64,000 nucleotides of DNA from assembly GCA_030584185.1 (NCBI GenBank), contig CP129495.1, positions 1,533,469 to 1,597,468 on the forward strand. Direction: 5' to 3'. The position numbers were made by a program, and so were the translations under genes. The DNA comes from Acidimicrobiia bacterium (GTDB lineage: Bacteria > Actinomycetota > Acidimicrobiia > Spongiisociales > UBA11373). Positions within the stretch are counted from its first letter, which is position 1; every line of letters starts with the position of its first letter. Positions 47,752-56,160 of this stretch are shown here, one piece after another. Under the pieces are notes generated by a model. It was not told the DNA's origin and did no database searches. It was given only the letters and a program-made list of their open reading frames with translations.

Positions 47752-49533
47752 TCAGGCGCCGGGGAAAGCCTCCTGCGGGATGGCGAACACGCTCGCCCCC
47801 CCGGCGAGAACGCCCGCACTCCGGCAGGGGACCCCGGTGAGGATTCGCTCGGCGTAGAAGCGAGCGGTGGCTATCCGGCCCTCCAGGAAACCCTCCGGGT
47901 AGCCATCGGGCCCGGTGGCGGCGGCGATGGCACCTCGCAGCAGCATCCATCCGCCGAAGGTGTCACCGACCATGTCCAGGAAGTCGGTGGCTCCGGCCAG
48001 GGAGTCGATTCGTTCCATCGCCTGCAGGCGGTCTGCGGTGTCGGCCACGGCGTCGAGCGCGTATAGAAGTTGTGCCGCTACGTCGGAGAGGCGCTCGGGA
48101 GCCGCCTTCGCCTCAGCCCGGGCCTCCTCGATCAACTCCCGGAATGCGTCGCCGCCGCGCAGCGGGAGCTTCCGGGCGACCAGGTCGATCGCCTGGATCC
48201 CGTTGGTGCCCTCGTAGATCGGGGCGATGCGCGAGTCGCGCCACCACTGGGCGATCCCGGTGTCCTCGATGTACCCCATCCCGCCATGGATCTGGATTCC
48301 CAATGAGGTCATCTCGACCCCGAGGTCGGTTCCCCAGGCCTTGGAGATGGGCGTGAGGATTGCGGCGATCTCCGCCTCCCGCTCTCGCACCTTGGCCTCG
48401 GGATGCCGCTCGGCGAGTTCGACGGCGACGGCGTTGCGGTACATCACCCCCCTCATCGCCTCGATCCGGCTGCGCATGGTCATCAGCATGCGGCGCACGT
48501 CGGGATGACGGATGATCGCCGCGTCGTCGGAGCGTTCGCCTTCGGGGCGCCCCTGCCGCCGCTCCTGGGCGTATGCGGCGGACTGCTGGTAGGAACGCTC
48601 GGAGAGGGCCAGGCCCTGGAGTCCGGTCGAGAGGCGGGCGTGGTTCATCATGGTGAACATGTAGCGCATGCCCTGGTGCTCCTCGCCTACCAGGTAGCCG
48701 ACGGCGCCTTCTCCGCCGTCGCCGAAAGACAGCACGCAGGTGGGGCTGCCGTGGATACCCACCTTCTCCTCCAGCGACACACAGGTGACGTCGTTGCGCC
48801 GATCGGGCTTGCCGTCGGGGCCGAGGAGGAACTTGGGGACGATGAAGCAGGAGATGCCCCTGGTGCCGGGGGGTGCCCCCGGCGTCCGCGCCAGCACCAC
48901 GTGGACGATGTTGTCCGCCATGTCGTGCTCGCCCCAGGTGATGAAGATCTTGGAGCCGGTGATCCGCCAGGTGCCGTCGTCCACGGGTACCGCCCGGGTG
49001 CGCAGGGCCCCCACGTCGGACCCGGCCTGGGGCTCGGTGAGCACCATGGTGGCGGTCCAATCCCCGGGCACCAGGCGGGGGAGCCAGGTGGCCTTCTGCT
49101 CGTCGGTCCCGTGAGCCATCAGCAGGGCGTCGGCGCTGTAGATGAGCATGGGGCACAGGGCGAACGCCATGTCGGCCGACATCACCATCTCCTGGAGACC
49201 GACTCCGACCGCTCGAGGCAAGCCTCCGCCACCCCACTCCTCGGGAAAGGCGGCCCCGACCCAGCCGGCATCGACCATGCTCCGATACGCCTGGCGGTAC
49301 CCGGGGGCGGTGGTCACTGAACCGTCCGGTTCGTGCACGCTGCCGGTGCGGTCGGCATCCCTGGCCAGAGGGGCGATCACCTCGGCGAAGAATCGGCCCG
49401 CCTCCTCCAGGGCGCCGGTGAGCAGGTCGCTGTCGAGGTGGGCGAACTCGGGGAGCGAGGTGAGCCGGCCGAGCCCTGCGACGTGCTCCAGGGTGAAACG
49501 GATGTCGGTGATGGGGGGGCGATAGCCGCTCAT
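47752..49533 (-). CDS. Acyl-CoA dehydrogenase, large (DmdC-type) subfamily (593 aa)
   Basis: The about 590-residue class of acyl-CoA dehydrogenases that includes DmdC. FAD-site motifs are MVLTEPQAGSDVGALRT (about 160-176) and ITGSKIFITWGEHD; the C-terminal half has QIHGGMGYIEDTGIAQWWRD and the catalytic base region IYEGTNGIQAIDL. A helical tail of about 120 residues follows, typical of this subfamily. It oxidises acyl-CoA to enoyl-CoA. ATG 49533 overlaps the YbaK stop (ATGA). A far longer open frame upstream is an artefact of GC-rich DNA. Confidence 0.92.
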   Translation of the reverse strand: MSGYRPPITDIRFTLEHVAGLGRLTSLPEFAHLDSDLLTGALEEAGRFFAEVIAPLARDADRTGSVHEPDGSVTTAPGYRQAYRSMVDAGWVGAAFPEEWGGGGLPRAVGVGLQEMVMSADMAFALCPMLIYSADALLMAHGTDEQKATWLPRLVPGDWTATMVLTEPQAGSDVGALRTRAVPVDDGTWRITGSKIFITWGEHDMADNIVHVVLARTPGAPPGTRGISCFIVPKFLLGPDGKPDRRNDVTCVSLEEKVGIHGSPTCVLSFGDGGEGAVGYLVGEEHQGMRYMFTMMNHARLSTGLQGLALSERSYQQSAAYAQERRQGRPEGERSDDAAIIRHPDVRRMLMTMRSRIEAMRGVMYRNAVAVELAERHPEAKVREREAEIAAILTPISKAWGTDLGVEMTSLGIQIHGGMGYIEDTGIAQWWRDSRIAPIYEGTNGIQAIDLVARKLPLRGGDAFRELIEEARAEAKAAPERLSDVAAQLLYALDAVADTADRLQAMERIDSLAGATDFLDMVGDTFGGWMLLRGAIAAATGPDGYPEGFLEGRIATARFYAERILTGVPCRSAGVLAGGASVFAIPQEAFPGA

Positions 49534-50051
49534 GGCGACGAGGGTAGATCGCCCGGTGTCGGATCGGGGCGGACGGCAAGGCCTTCGACCACCTCGGCGC
49601 CGGGGAGGCGGCGGAACGCCTCGGGGTCGAGGGACACCTTCATCGCCCGGCTCCCGCCGCCGACGATGCAGCGGGACAGGTCCATCACGGCGGCGTCGAC
49701 CAGCACGCGCAGGCCGTCGGGAAGGCCGAACGGGGTGACCCCGCCGATCTCCATGCCGGTCACCTGGCGGGTGAGATCGGCGGGGGCGAAGGAGAGTCGC
49801 TGTACCCCCAATAGGCGGCGCACGGCGTGGTTGACGTCGAGGCGGGTGGTGGCGAGGGCGACACACACGGCGTGGACGCCCTCGGGCTTCTTCGATGCCA
49901 CCAGGATGGCGTTGGCCGACTCGTCGAGGCGGTAGCCGTAGTGCTCGCAGAAGGCGGCGGTGTCGGCGAGGTCGGGGTCGATGGTGAGGGTCTCGAACTC
50001 GGCATCCAGCGCCTGGAGTGCCTCCACGACCCGGGTGGCTGTCGGATCCAT
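49530..50051 (-). CDS. YbaK/EbsC-type aminoacyl-tRNA deacylase (173 aa)
   Basis: YbaK fold with AILVASKKPEGVHAVCVALA (about 48-67) and the family segment MEIGGVTPFGLPDGLRVLVD near 100-120, followed by VGGGSRAMKVSLDP. Members hydrolyse mischarged Cys- or Ala-tRNA-Pro. Precise substrate cannot be told. Divergent from the AI-2E transporter, with TACCCT boxes for each gene 22 bp apart. The next gene overlaps by four bases. Confidence 0.9.
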   Translation of the reverse strand: MDPTATRVVEALQALDAEFETLTIDPDLADTAAFCEHYGYRLDESANAILVASKKPEGVHAVCVALATTRLDVNHAVRRLLGVQRLSFAPADLTRQVTGMEIGGVTPFGLPDGLRVLVDAAVMDLSRCIVGGGSRAMKVSLDPEAFRRLPGAEVVEGLAVRPDPTPGDLPSSP

Positions 50052-50057
50052 GGGGTG

Positions 50058-50063
50058 AGGGTA
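50058..50063 (-). promoter_or_regulatory. -10 box for the YbaK/acyl-CoA dehydrogenase operon
   Basis: TACCCT on the minus strand, 6 nt before ATG 50051. Confidence 0.5.
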
Positions 50064-50085
50064 TCCGCCCGGTGGGTCGTCCCGT

Positions 50086-50091
50086 TACCCT
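50086..50091 (+). promoter_or_regulatory. -10 box for the AI-2E transporter
   Basis: TACCCT, 6 nt before GTG 50098. Confidence 0.5.
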
Positions 50092-50097
50092 TCGCCC

Positions 50098-51210
50098 GTG
50101 ACCCAGCGCCCCGCCCGCGACCTCAAGGGGATGCCGCCATGGGTGCCGCGCCTGCTGGCCACCATCGTGGGCATCGTGGTCGGCATGTGGGTCACCTACA
50201 ACGTGATCCGCGCCCTGCGCGACCTGATCGTCATCCTGCTGATCAGCCTGTTCCTCTCGGTGGCTCTCGAGCCGGGGGTCAACTTCCTGTCCCGGAAGGG
50301 CTGGCGCCGGGGCCTGGCCACCGGGGCCATGTTCCTGGCCCTGGTGCTCTCGGCAGGACTGTTCATCGGGCTGATGATCCCGCTTATCGTCGACCAGGTT
50401 TCCCTGCTGGTGGAACGACTCCCCGGGTACATCGAGGACATCTCGGCGTTCCTCGCCCGTTTCGGCATCGACTTCTCGGGGGAGCGCATCGCCGACGCCA
50501 CCGGGCAGCTGGGCGGCGACCTGAGCAGCTTCGGGAGCGACATCGCCGGGAGCATCTTCGGTGTGGGCAAGACCCTGCTCAACACGGTGTTCCAGCTGCT
50601 CATGATCGGCCTGTTCACCTTCTACATGACCGCCGAAGGCCCGCGCTTCCGCAGGGCGGTGTGCTCGGTGCTGCCCCCCAGCCGGCAGATGGAGGTGCTG
50701 CGGGCCTGGGACATCGCCATCGACAAGACCGGCGGGTACTTCTACTCGCGGGCGCTGCTCGCCGGGATCGGAGCGCTGGCCGCCTGGGCGACCTTCCGGG
50801 TGGTCGGGGTGCCCTTCGCCCTGGCCCTGGCGTTGTGGATGGCGCTGCTCTCCCAGTTCGTCCCGGTGATCGGGACCTACCTGGGCGGGGCGCTGCCCCT
50901 GCTCATCGCCCTGCTGGAGAGCCCGGGCAAGGCGCTGGCGGTAGCCATCTACGTGTTGGTGTACCAACAGCTGGAGAACTACCTGCTGGCCCCGAAGATC
51001 ACGGCGCGCACCATGGCCCTGCACCCGGCGGTTGCGTTCGGGGCGGCGATAGCCGGAGGCACCCTGCTGGGCGCTCCGGGGGCGATCATGGCCCTGCCCG
51101 TCGCCGCCACCGTCCAGGCGTTCGTCGCCACCTACATCGAGCGCCACCAGGTGGTCGAGTCGCCGCTGACCATCGAGCCGCCCGACGACGAAGAGGACGG
51201 CGAGGCGTAG
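50098..51210 (+). CDS. AI-2E family transporter (370 aa)
   Basis: Seven to eight hydrophobic helices with family features: LIVILLISLFLSVALEPGVN near the start, a soluble loop around 105-160, FTFYMTAEGPRFRRAV, and ALWMALLSQFVPVIGTYLGG near 255-275 leading to YQQLENYLLAPKI. The family (TqsA/YdiK-like) includes exporters of autoinducer or other small molecules and sodium antiporters; function here is open. GTG start fits the TACCCT box 6 nt upstream. Confidence 0.88.
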   Translation: MTQRPARDLKGMPPWVPRLLATIVGIVVGMWVTYNVIRALRDLIVILLISLFLSVALEPGVNFLSRKGWRRGLATGAMFLALVLSAGLFIGLMIPLIVDQVSLLVERLPGYIEDISAFLARFGIDFSGERIADATGQLGGDLSSFGSDIAGSIFGVGKTLLNTVFQLLMIGLFTFYMTAEGPRFRRAVCSVLPPSRQMEVLRAWDIAIDKTGGYFYSRALLAGIGALAAWATFRVVGVPFALALALWMALLSQFVPVIGTYLGGALPLLIALLESPGKALAVAIYVLVYQQLENYLLAPKITARTMALHPAVAFGAAIAGGTLLGAPGAIMALPVAATVQAFVATYIERHQVVESPLTIEPPDDEEDGEA

Positions 51211-51216
51211 CCGCCC

Positions 51217-51987
51217 TCAGCCGAGGGGACGACAGGCTGTGCAGGCCCGGTATCCGGCGGCGGCCGCCTCGGCGGCGCTCCCGAACTCGACCCGGTGTGC
51301 TCTGGTGATCCGGCGGGCGTGGCGGCAGGTGGGGTGGCAGAACACCCCGGTCCTGGCGGCGGCGACGAACCGCACCCCTCGCGCCGCCAGCCGCTCGAGC
51401 TCAGGCAGGTCGAGGCCCTCGTGCTCGAGCAGCACGCCCTTGTTGGACGGGTCGCCCAGGGAGTAGTCGCCGAGCCGCCCATCGGCCCGCACCACCCGGT
51501 GGCAGGGGATGATGATCGGGACCGGGTTGGAGGCGAGGGCGGTCCCCACCGCCCGCATCGCCCCGGGTCGTCCCAGCCTGCCGGCGATCCATCCGTAGGA
51601 GCGCACCTCGCCGCGGGGGATGGTGGCGGCCACCCTCAGCACCTCGGCCTGGAACGGCGTGACGCCGCTCAGGTCGACGGCGAGCCGCCCGGGACGGCCG
51701 GCCTCGATGGCGGCGTCGAGGTGGCGGGCGATCGGGTCCGGCGGGGCGGGCAGGGCCAGTGCCTGGCGGCCCCTCTGGCGGAGGTACTCGTCGGGGTCGA
51801 ACTCGTTGGCGAGGCCGACCGAGGTGACACCGCGAGGGCCGAAGGCGACCAGGAGTTCTCCGACGACGCTGGGGCGGGTGACGAAGCCGTCGGCGATCCC
51901 GGCGCCGGTGAGGACGGCGGGCAGCAGGTGGTCGGGGGCGGTGGCGCCGAGGCCGGTGAGGGCTTCGAGGATCGGGTCGCGGGTCAT
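51217..51987 (-). CDS. MGMT-Ada fusion with reversed domain order (256 aa)
   Basis: Residues 1-95 form an Ada-type N-domain; 108-190 the O6-methylguanine-DNA methyltransferase domain with the PCHRVV acceptor Cys162; and the C-terminal 55 residues are an Ada zinc-type methyl-phosphotriester domain with all four cysteines (FCHPTC: Cys217 and Cys221; ACTAC: Cys249 and Cys252). In E. coli Ada the zinc domain is N-terminal and joined to AraC helices; here it is at the other end and the AraC part is missing. It repairs alkylated bases and could sense phosphate methylation. The ATG overlaps the sigma factor stop (ATGA). Confidence 0.88.
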   Translation of the reverse strand: MTRDPILEALTGLGATAPDHLLPAVLTGAGIADGFVTRPSVVGELLVAFGPRGVTSVGLANEFDPDEYLRQRGRQALALPAPPDPIARHLDAAIEAGRPGRLAVDLSGVTPFQAEVLRVAATIPRGEVRSYGWIAGRLGRPGAMRAVGTALASNPVPIIIPCHRVVRADGRLGDYSLGDPSNKGVLLEHEGLDLPELERLAARGVRFVAAARTGVFCHPTCRHARRITRAHRVEFGSAAEAAAAGYRACTACRPLG

Positions 51988-52544
51988 CGGTCGACCTCCT
52001 GGGGGATGGTGCGGCGCAGGCGGGCGAGGCCGCGATGGACGTCGGACTTCACCGTCCCCACCGGCCGGCGGAGCACCTCGCCGATCTCCTCGTAGGGGAG
52101 GCCGACGACGTGGCGGAGAACCACGGCGCGGCGCATCTCCCAGGGGAGTTCGGCCAGGTGCCGGGCCAGGGCGTCTCCGAGGTGGCGGTTCGCGGCCTCG
52201 TCCTCGGGGGTGCGATCACTCGCGGCGAGGTCGTCGGGAAGCGGCGAGGGGGTGCCCCGGCGCGCCCGGGTGCGGTAGTGGTTGCGACACAGGTTGATGG
52301 CGATGGTCCACACCCACGGGGCGGGCCGCAGGTCGCGGATCCGCTCGGGTGGGTAGGTGCGCAGCGCCCGGTAGGCGCGCAGGAAGGCCTCCTGGGCGAT
52401 CTCCTCGGCGTCGTGGGAGTCGCCCACCATTCGCAGGACGCCCGAGTAGACGCCGTCCTGGAGGGCCGACACAAGTCGGGGGAAGGCGGCGTCCAGGTCG
52501 CCGGCCAGGTCCGCCGGGAGGGTGTCGATCTCCATCGTCGTCAT
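51984..52544 (-). CDS. ECF RNA polymerase sigma factor (186 aa)
   Basis: Sigma-70 region 2 at about 25-95 (HDAEEIAQEAFLRAYRAL, then 'APWVWTIAINLCRNHYRTRA') and region 4 at about 125-180 (LPYEEIGEVLRRPVGTVKSD). It directs RNA polymerase to a small regulon. No anti-sigma gene is adjacent; instead it overlaps the MGMT-Ada gene by four bases, so the regulon probably concerns DNA alkylation damage. A tgggagc site precedes the ATG. Confidence 0.92.
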   Translation of the reverse strand: MTTMEIDTLPADLAGDLDAAFPRLVSALQDGVYSGVLRMVGDSHDAEEIAQEAFLRAYRALRTYPPERIRDLRPAPWVWTIAINLCRNHYRTRARRGTPSPLPDDLAASDRTPEDEAANRHLGDALARHLAELPWEMRRAVVLRHVVGLPYEEIGEVLRRPVGTVKSDVHRGLARLRRTIPQEVDR

Positions 52545-52582
52545 GCTCCCATGAACCCCGTGCCTTGGCTCGGGGTTGCACC

Positions 52583-52588
52583 TACCGT
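52583..52588 (+). promoter_or_regulatory. -10 box for the methyltransferase gene
   Basis: TACCGT, 6 nt before ATG 52595. Confidence 0.45.
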
Positions 52589-52594
52589 GAGGCC

Positions 52595-53239
52595 ATGGCC
52601 GGATGCTGTGATCCCCGGGGCTATCGCATGGTGTTCTCCGAGCGCGAGGCGAGGCGAGCCGTGAGGCGCTTCGAGCGCAAGGGCCTCGACGCCACCGCCC
52701 GCCTCATGGTCGACGCGCTGAGCAAGCGGGGGATCGAGGGCGCCACGGTGCTGGAGGTTGGGGCAGGTTCGGGAACCGCCCAGGTGGCGCTGCTCGAGGC
52801 GGGAGCGCAGCGCTCCACGGCTTACGACATCTCCCCGTCGTACGAGCGGGTGGCGGGTGCACTTCTCGCCGGCAGGGGGCTCACGGATCGGGTCGACTGG
52901 CACACCGGCGACTTCACGGCCGCCGCCGACGCTCCCGAGGCGGCGGTGGTGTTCGCCAACCGGGTGGTGTGCTGCTACCCGGAGATGGAGCCTCTGGTCG
53001 ACGCCGCCACCGGTCGTTCCCGGAGGCTGCTGGCTCTCGCCTACCCCCGTGACCGCCTGCGGGTCCGTTTTGGGGTGAAGGTGGTGAACCTGTTCCTGCG
53101 CATGCGCAAGGTCCCGTTCCGGGTGTTCGTCCACGACCCCGACTCGATCGCTGCTCGCGTGGAGGCGGCGGGCCTGTTGCCGGTGGCGGGGGGCGAGACC
53201 GCCCTGTGGCATTGGAGGGTGTGGGAGCGGGCGGCCTGA
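52595..53239 (+). CDS. Class I SAM-dependent methyltransferase (214 aa)
   Basis: Rossmann-type methyltransferase: motif I VLEVGAGSGTAQVALLEAGA (about 52-71), motif II acidic residue in STAYDISPSY, and GDFTAAADAPEAAVVFANRV. It starts MAGCCDPRGYRMVFSE, a small-protein pattern shared by several uncharacterised actinobacterial enzymes. No substrate is suggested by neighbours; it is divergent from the sigma factor-repair operon. ATG 52595 fits the TACCGT box. Confidence 0.82.
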   Translation: MAGCCDPRGYRMVFSEREARRAVRRFERKGLDATARLMVDALSKRGIEGATVLEVGAGSGTAQVALLEAGAQRSTAYDISPSYERVAGALLAGRGLTDRVDWHTGDFTAAADAPEAAVVFANRVVCCYPEMEPLVDAATGRSRRLLALAYPRDRLRVRFGVKVVNLFLRMRKVPFRVFVHDPDSIAARVEAAGLLPVAGGETALWHWRVWERAA

Positions 53240-53335
53240 GGGCCACCTGGGACGGTCCGGATTCGTAGGATCGTCTCCTCACGGGCCGCTTGACACGGGA
53301 GAAGCGCAGCGAGAGCGGGGGAGGTGGGACGGCGA

Positions 53336-53896
53336 ATGGCAGTGGGCGATCCAACCGCGGCGGACAGATACCGAGAGTACTGGGCCTATCTAAGGCACGT
53401 TGAGAGCCTTCGCTTCCAAATGGCTGGTGTTGTGTCAGTTCTGGCCGGTGCCGTCCTGGGGTGGGTTCTCACCGACGATGAAGGGCTGATCGGTAGGTTC
53501 GGCTATTCCTGGTCGCTTGCACTGCTCGCGGGGATGGAGCTTTTCATCGCGTTCGCTGGTGCCTACATCGTGGAGCACAAGAACAACTACACCTGGTTTC
53601 TGGAGCGGATGCGAAGAACCGACCCGGGTGAGGTGTGGCAGAAGCCTCACTTCGAGGTGTTCGGCTGGCTGATGGCCATGTTGGGTCTGGTCGAGGCGGC
53701 ATTCGCGGTGGCAGGGATCGGGGCGTTCGGCCGCCAGCACTTCTGGTGCCACGGCGCATCGTTAGCAGCCGTGTGGGTGCTCACGATCCTCTACTGGTGT
53801 TTCCGGTATCACTGTGGACTGTGCTCGGCACATCCCATCAAAGCGAATGGCAGGTCGCGATGTTGTCCGAAGCGCTGCCGGCCACTTGCCGATTGA
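53336..53896 (+). CDS. Predicted membrane protein of unknown function (186 aa)
   Basis: Four likely membrane helices (about 29-45, 56-76, 109-128 and 140-157) with short polar ends; the C-terminal tail is rich in Cys and Arg (YHCGLCSAHP, RSRCCPKRCRP). No family recognised. A gggggagg site is near the ATG. Base composition is visibly lower in GC than the genes before it, marking the start of the accessory region, so transfer is likely. Confidence 0.6.
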   Translation: MAVGDPTAADRYREYWAYLRHVESLRFQMAGVVSVLAGAVLGWVLTDDEGLIGRFGYSWSLALLAGMELFIAFAGAYIVEHKNNYTWFLERMRRTDPGEVWQKPHFEVFGWLMAMLGLVEAAFAVAGIGAFGRQHFWCHGASLAAVWVLTILYWCFRYHCGLCSAHPIKANGRSRCCPKRCRPLAD

Positions 53897-53948
53897 TAGC
53901 CGCCACACCTGAGACGATCTCCGTCCAGTTCGCGACGAGGGGGCAGTG

Positions 53949-54401
53949 ATGTGCGACGGTGAGCCCACGGTCGACGGGTATCTGGCTTCCTTGCCGCCTG
54001 ATCGACGCCCGGCGATGGAGGAGGTGCGGCGGGTCATCCTCGACAGCTTGCCCGACGGGTACGAAGAGGCGGTGGAGTGGGGGATGCTCTCCTATCGGGT
54101 GCCACTCTCCGTGTACCCGGACACCTACAACGGGAAGCCCTTGCTCTACGCCGGTCTCGCCTCGCAGAAGCGCCACATGGCGGTATACCTGATGGCGGTG
54201 TACCTGGACGAGGCGGTACGGGCGACCTTCGAGGAGGAGTACCGAGCAACCGGGAAGCGCTACGACGCAGGGAAGTCGTGCATCCGATTCAAGAGGCTCG
54301 AAGACCTCCCGCTCGAACTGGTCGCCCGGGCTATCGCCAATCTGCCGGTCGAGGAGTTCGTGGCCCGGGCCAGGGCGGCCCGGGAGGCGAGAAGAAGATG
54401 A
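53949..54401 (+). CDS. DUF1801/YdhG-type protein (150 aa)
   Basis: Pattern VDGYLASLPPDRRPAMEEVR (about 8-27), then 'EAVEWGMLSYRVP' and GLASQKRHMAVYLM, closing with GKSCIRFKRLEDLPLELVARAI: the DUF1801 layout, iron-sulfur-scaffold-like fold of unknown role. Start is ATG 53949 or the GTG three bases earlier. It lies between the membrane gene and the convergent TcmP gene. Confidence 0.8.
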   Translation: MCDGEPTVDGYLASLPPDRRPAMEEVRRVILDSLPDGYEEAVEWGMLSYRVPLSVYPDTYNGKPLLYAGLASQKRHMAVYLMAVYLDEAVRATFEEEYRATGKRYDAGKSCIRFKRLEDLPLELVARAIANLPVEEFVARARAAREARRR

Positions 54402-54408
54402 GGTGGTG

Positions 54409-55350
54409 TCAGGTCCGGCGCCTCTCGGGGGAGCCGTAGGGTGCCAGGGGCGGCTCGTGTCGGTACTCGGCTGACTCGGGAGCCACTGTGAACAGGACCC
54501 CCTGTGCGGATCGCCGCTGCTTGGCCTCTTGGGCCATCTGAGGGAACCGGGCCGCGAACTTTCGGTAAGTGTCGCCCATGATTCGGTGTCCCGCTGAGTG
54601 GTCCGTAGCGAAGATCATGTCATACAGCGGACCCCGCGACGTGCGAACGGTATAGGCATGCGTGTAGGTGTAACCGAGGATCCTTTCGACTCGCCAGCGC
54701 ATGAGGTTGACGTACTCGAACCGGGCCGCACGCGGCCTGATCCGACCTCGCACTCTCTCTTTGTAGATTCGCTGCCAATCATCGGTGCCGAACACGCGCG
54801 TGATCCTGTCGGCGAAGTCCGGGCGAAGGGTTCCAGTCTTCTTGAGGAGCCGTGTCATCGAGGCGTGAGGGAACAGCATCCATAGCTCGACCTTGTACTT
54901 GCTGGTCGACTGCTTGAACTCTGCGATGGTCCTGAGCGTGGACCACCAGCAATCGGGTCCATCGGGATCGATGAACGCAAACGTCGGTGCCCACGGAGGT
55001 AGGTCGCCCTTCGCGAGTATTGCTCTCAGCTCTTCGTTGCAGTCGCCCTGGATGACCTCGAGGTCTCTACCGGGGAAGCGGGATCCCAGGTCGGCGGCGA
55101 GTTCGTCGGCTCGAGTGAGTTCGAATAGCCGAAGGTGAGTGAATGGGGGGTCGACCTCCAGGGCGATCTCCGCGCCGCTCTGGAGCGGCTCGCGTGTCTC
55201 ACGGCTGCGGCTCCCCGGTGTCCCAGCAAAGAGGTCGAGGTAGGTTGTCTCGCTCACCGATTTCGACGCCGTGGTGAATGCGGACAGGTAGTCACGCAGC
55301 AATTCCAGCTTCCACTCGGTCCACCATCCCCAGAGGCGCTCGCCGCTCAC
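54409..55350 (-). CDS. Three-Cys-motif partner protein TcmP (313 aa)
   Basis: The start SGERLWGWWTEWKLELLRDY, the TYLDLFAGTPGSRSR segment (about 38-52) and the AFIDPDGPDCWWSTLRTI segment near 127-144 match the TcmP family, a methyltransferase-like fold without known activity. Members are named for being encoded next to three-Cys (Gp37/Gp68, DUF5131) proteins, exactly as here. GTG 55350 overlaps the DUF5131 stop (GTGA); an open frame further upstream is not used. The role in a mobile or defence context is unsettled. Confidence 0.85.
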   Translation of the reverse strand: MSGERLWGWWTEWKLELLRDYLSAFTTASKSVSETTYLDLFAGTPGSRSRETREPLQSGAEIALEVDPPFTHLRLFELTRADELAADLGSRFPGRDLEVIQGDCNEELRAILAKGDLPPWAPTFAFIDPDGPDCWWSTLRTIAEFKQSTSKYKVELWMLFPHASMTRLLKKTGTLRPDFADRITRVFGTDDWQRIYKERVRGRIRPRAARFEYVNLMRWRVERILGYTYTHAYTVRTSRGPLYDMIFATDHSAGHRIMGDTYRKFAARFPQMAQEAKQRRSAQGVLFTVAPESAEYRHEPPLAPYGSPERRRT

Positions 55351-56096
55351 GACGCCACCGGGACCCGGGGCATCCCGTCGTGAAGGCGGCCGGCGAGGAG
55401 GCGGCCACCCGCTTTCGGGGTGCGCCCGCCCCACTGCTTGAAGAAGAAGGGGACCTCGGCAGCGGCACATTGGTCGCGGATATCGAGGGCCCATTGCTCA
55501 CGCATCGGACGGGCCTGGGGTCCACTCTCGCCACCTACGATGACCCAATCGATGCCTTCCAGGTCCAGCCCCGGCAGCGCACCGAGGAGCGGCTCGAGGC
55601 TGAGGAACCGCACTGCGGCCGGCACCCGACGCAGATGGTCGACCCGGAACCGGTAGGCGATGGTCTCCACGCTCACTCCCATCCACACATTCGGCGGCCA
55701 GGTCAGCTCCGGTCCGAGCGTGGCCAACCGCTTGGAACGCTTGGTAAGGATCTGATAGGTGTGCCGCGGCGTCGCCGCCATCACCTCGAATACCTCGTAG
55801 ACGAACGACTCGGGTACCTCCGGGTGGAACAGGTCGCTCATCGAGTTGACGAACACGATGCGCGGCCTCACCCACCGGTGGGGCAGGTCGAGGGTGTCGG
55901 GGTGGAGCGTGAGCCCGAACCCGGGTCCCGAGGTGCGTGGGTCGCCGTCCCGCTGGTACTTGGTCGACCCCATCGCCTTGAGCCGCTTGGCGAGGGTGAG
56001 CGCGTAACAGTTGTCGCAGCCAGGTGAGACCCGGTCGCATCCGGTCGTCGGATTCCAGGTCGCCTCGGTCCATTCGATGCCGGTGCCGTTGCTCAT
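55347..56096 (-). CDS. DUF5131 / phage Gp37-Gp68-like three-Cys protein (249 aa)
   Basis: IEWTEATWNPTTGC opens the protein and the three-Cys motif is Cys20, Cys27 and Cys30 (CDRVSPGCDNCYA), followed by FVNSMSDLFHPEVP, YQILTKRSKRLA, 'MGVSVETIAYRFRVDHLR' and WVIVGGESGPQARPM with PFFFKQWGG near the end. This is the phage Gp37/Gp68 family, with a possible radical SAM-like cluster site; the reaction is unknown. It is paired with TcmP. ATG 56096 chosen for family fit; ATG 56117 adds seven residues. Confidence 0.88.
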   Translation of the reverse strand: MSNGTGIEWTEATWNPTTGCDRVSPGCDNCYALTLAKRLKAMGSTKYQRDGDPRTSGPGFGLTLHPDTLDLPHRWVRPRIVFVNSMSDLFHPEVPESFVYEVFEVMAATPRHTYQILTKRSKRLATLGPELTWPPNVWMGVSVETIAYRFRVDHLRRVPAAVRFLSLEPLLGALPGLDLEGIDWVIVGGESGPQARPMREQWALDIRDQCAAAEVPFFFKQWGGRTPKAGGRLLAGRLHDGMPRVPVAS

Positions 56097-56160
56097 CGTG
56101 GCCTGTGCCCCTTCCATTGGCGCAACGTATGCCGTGGCCGTGACACGTTCCGAACGTTGG

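Noticed and set aside
49860-51147. Extension of the acyl-CoA dehydrogenase frame upstream to 51147
   Set aside because: The family N-terminus and the ATGA junction with YbaK fix the start at 49533; the extension crosses the AI-2E gene on the other strand.
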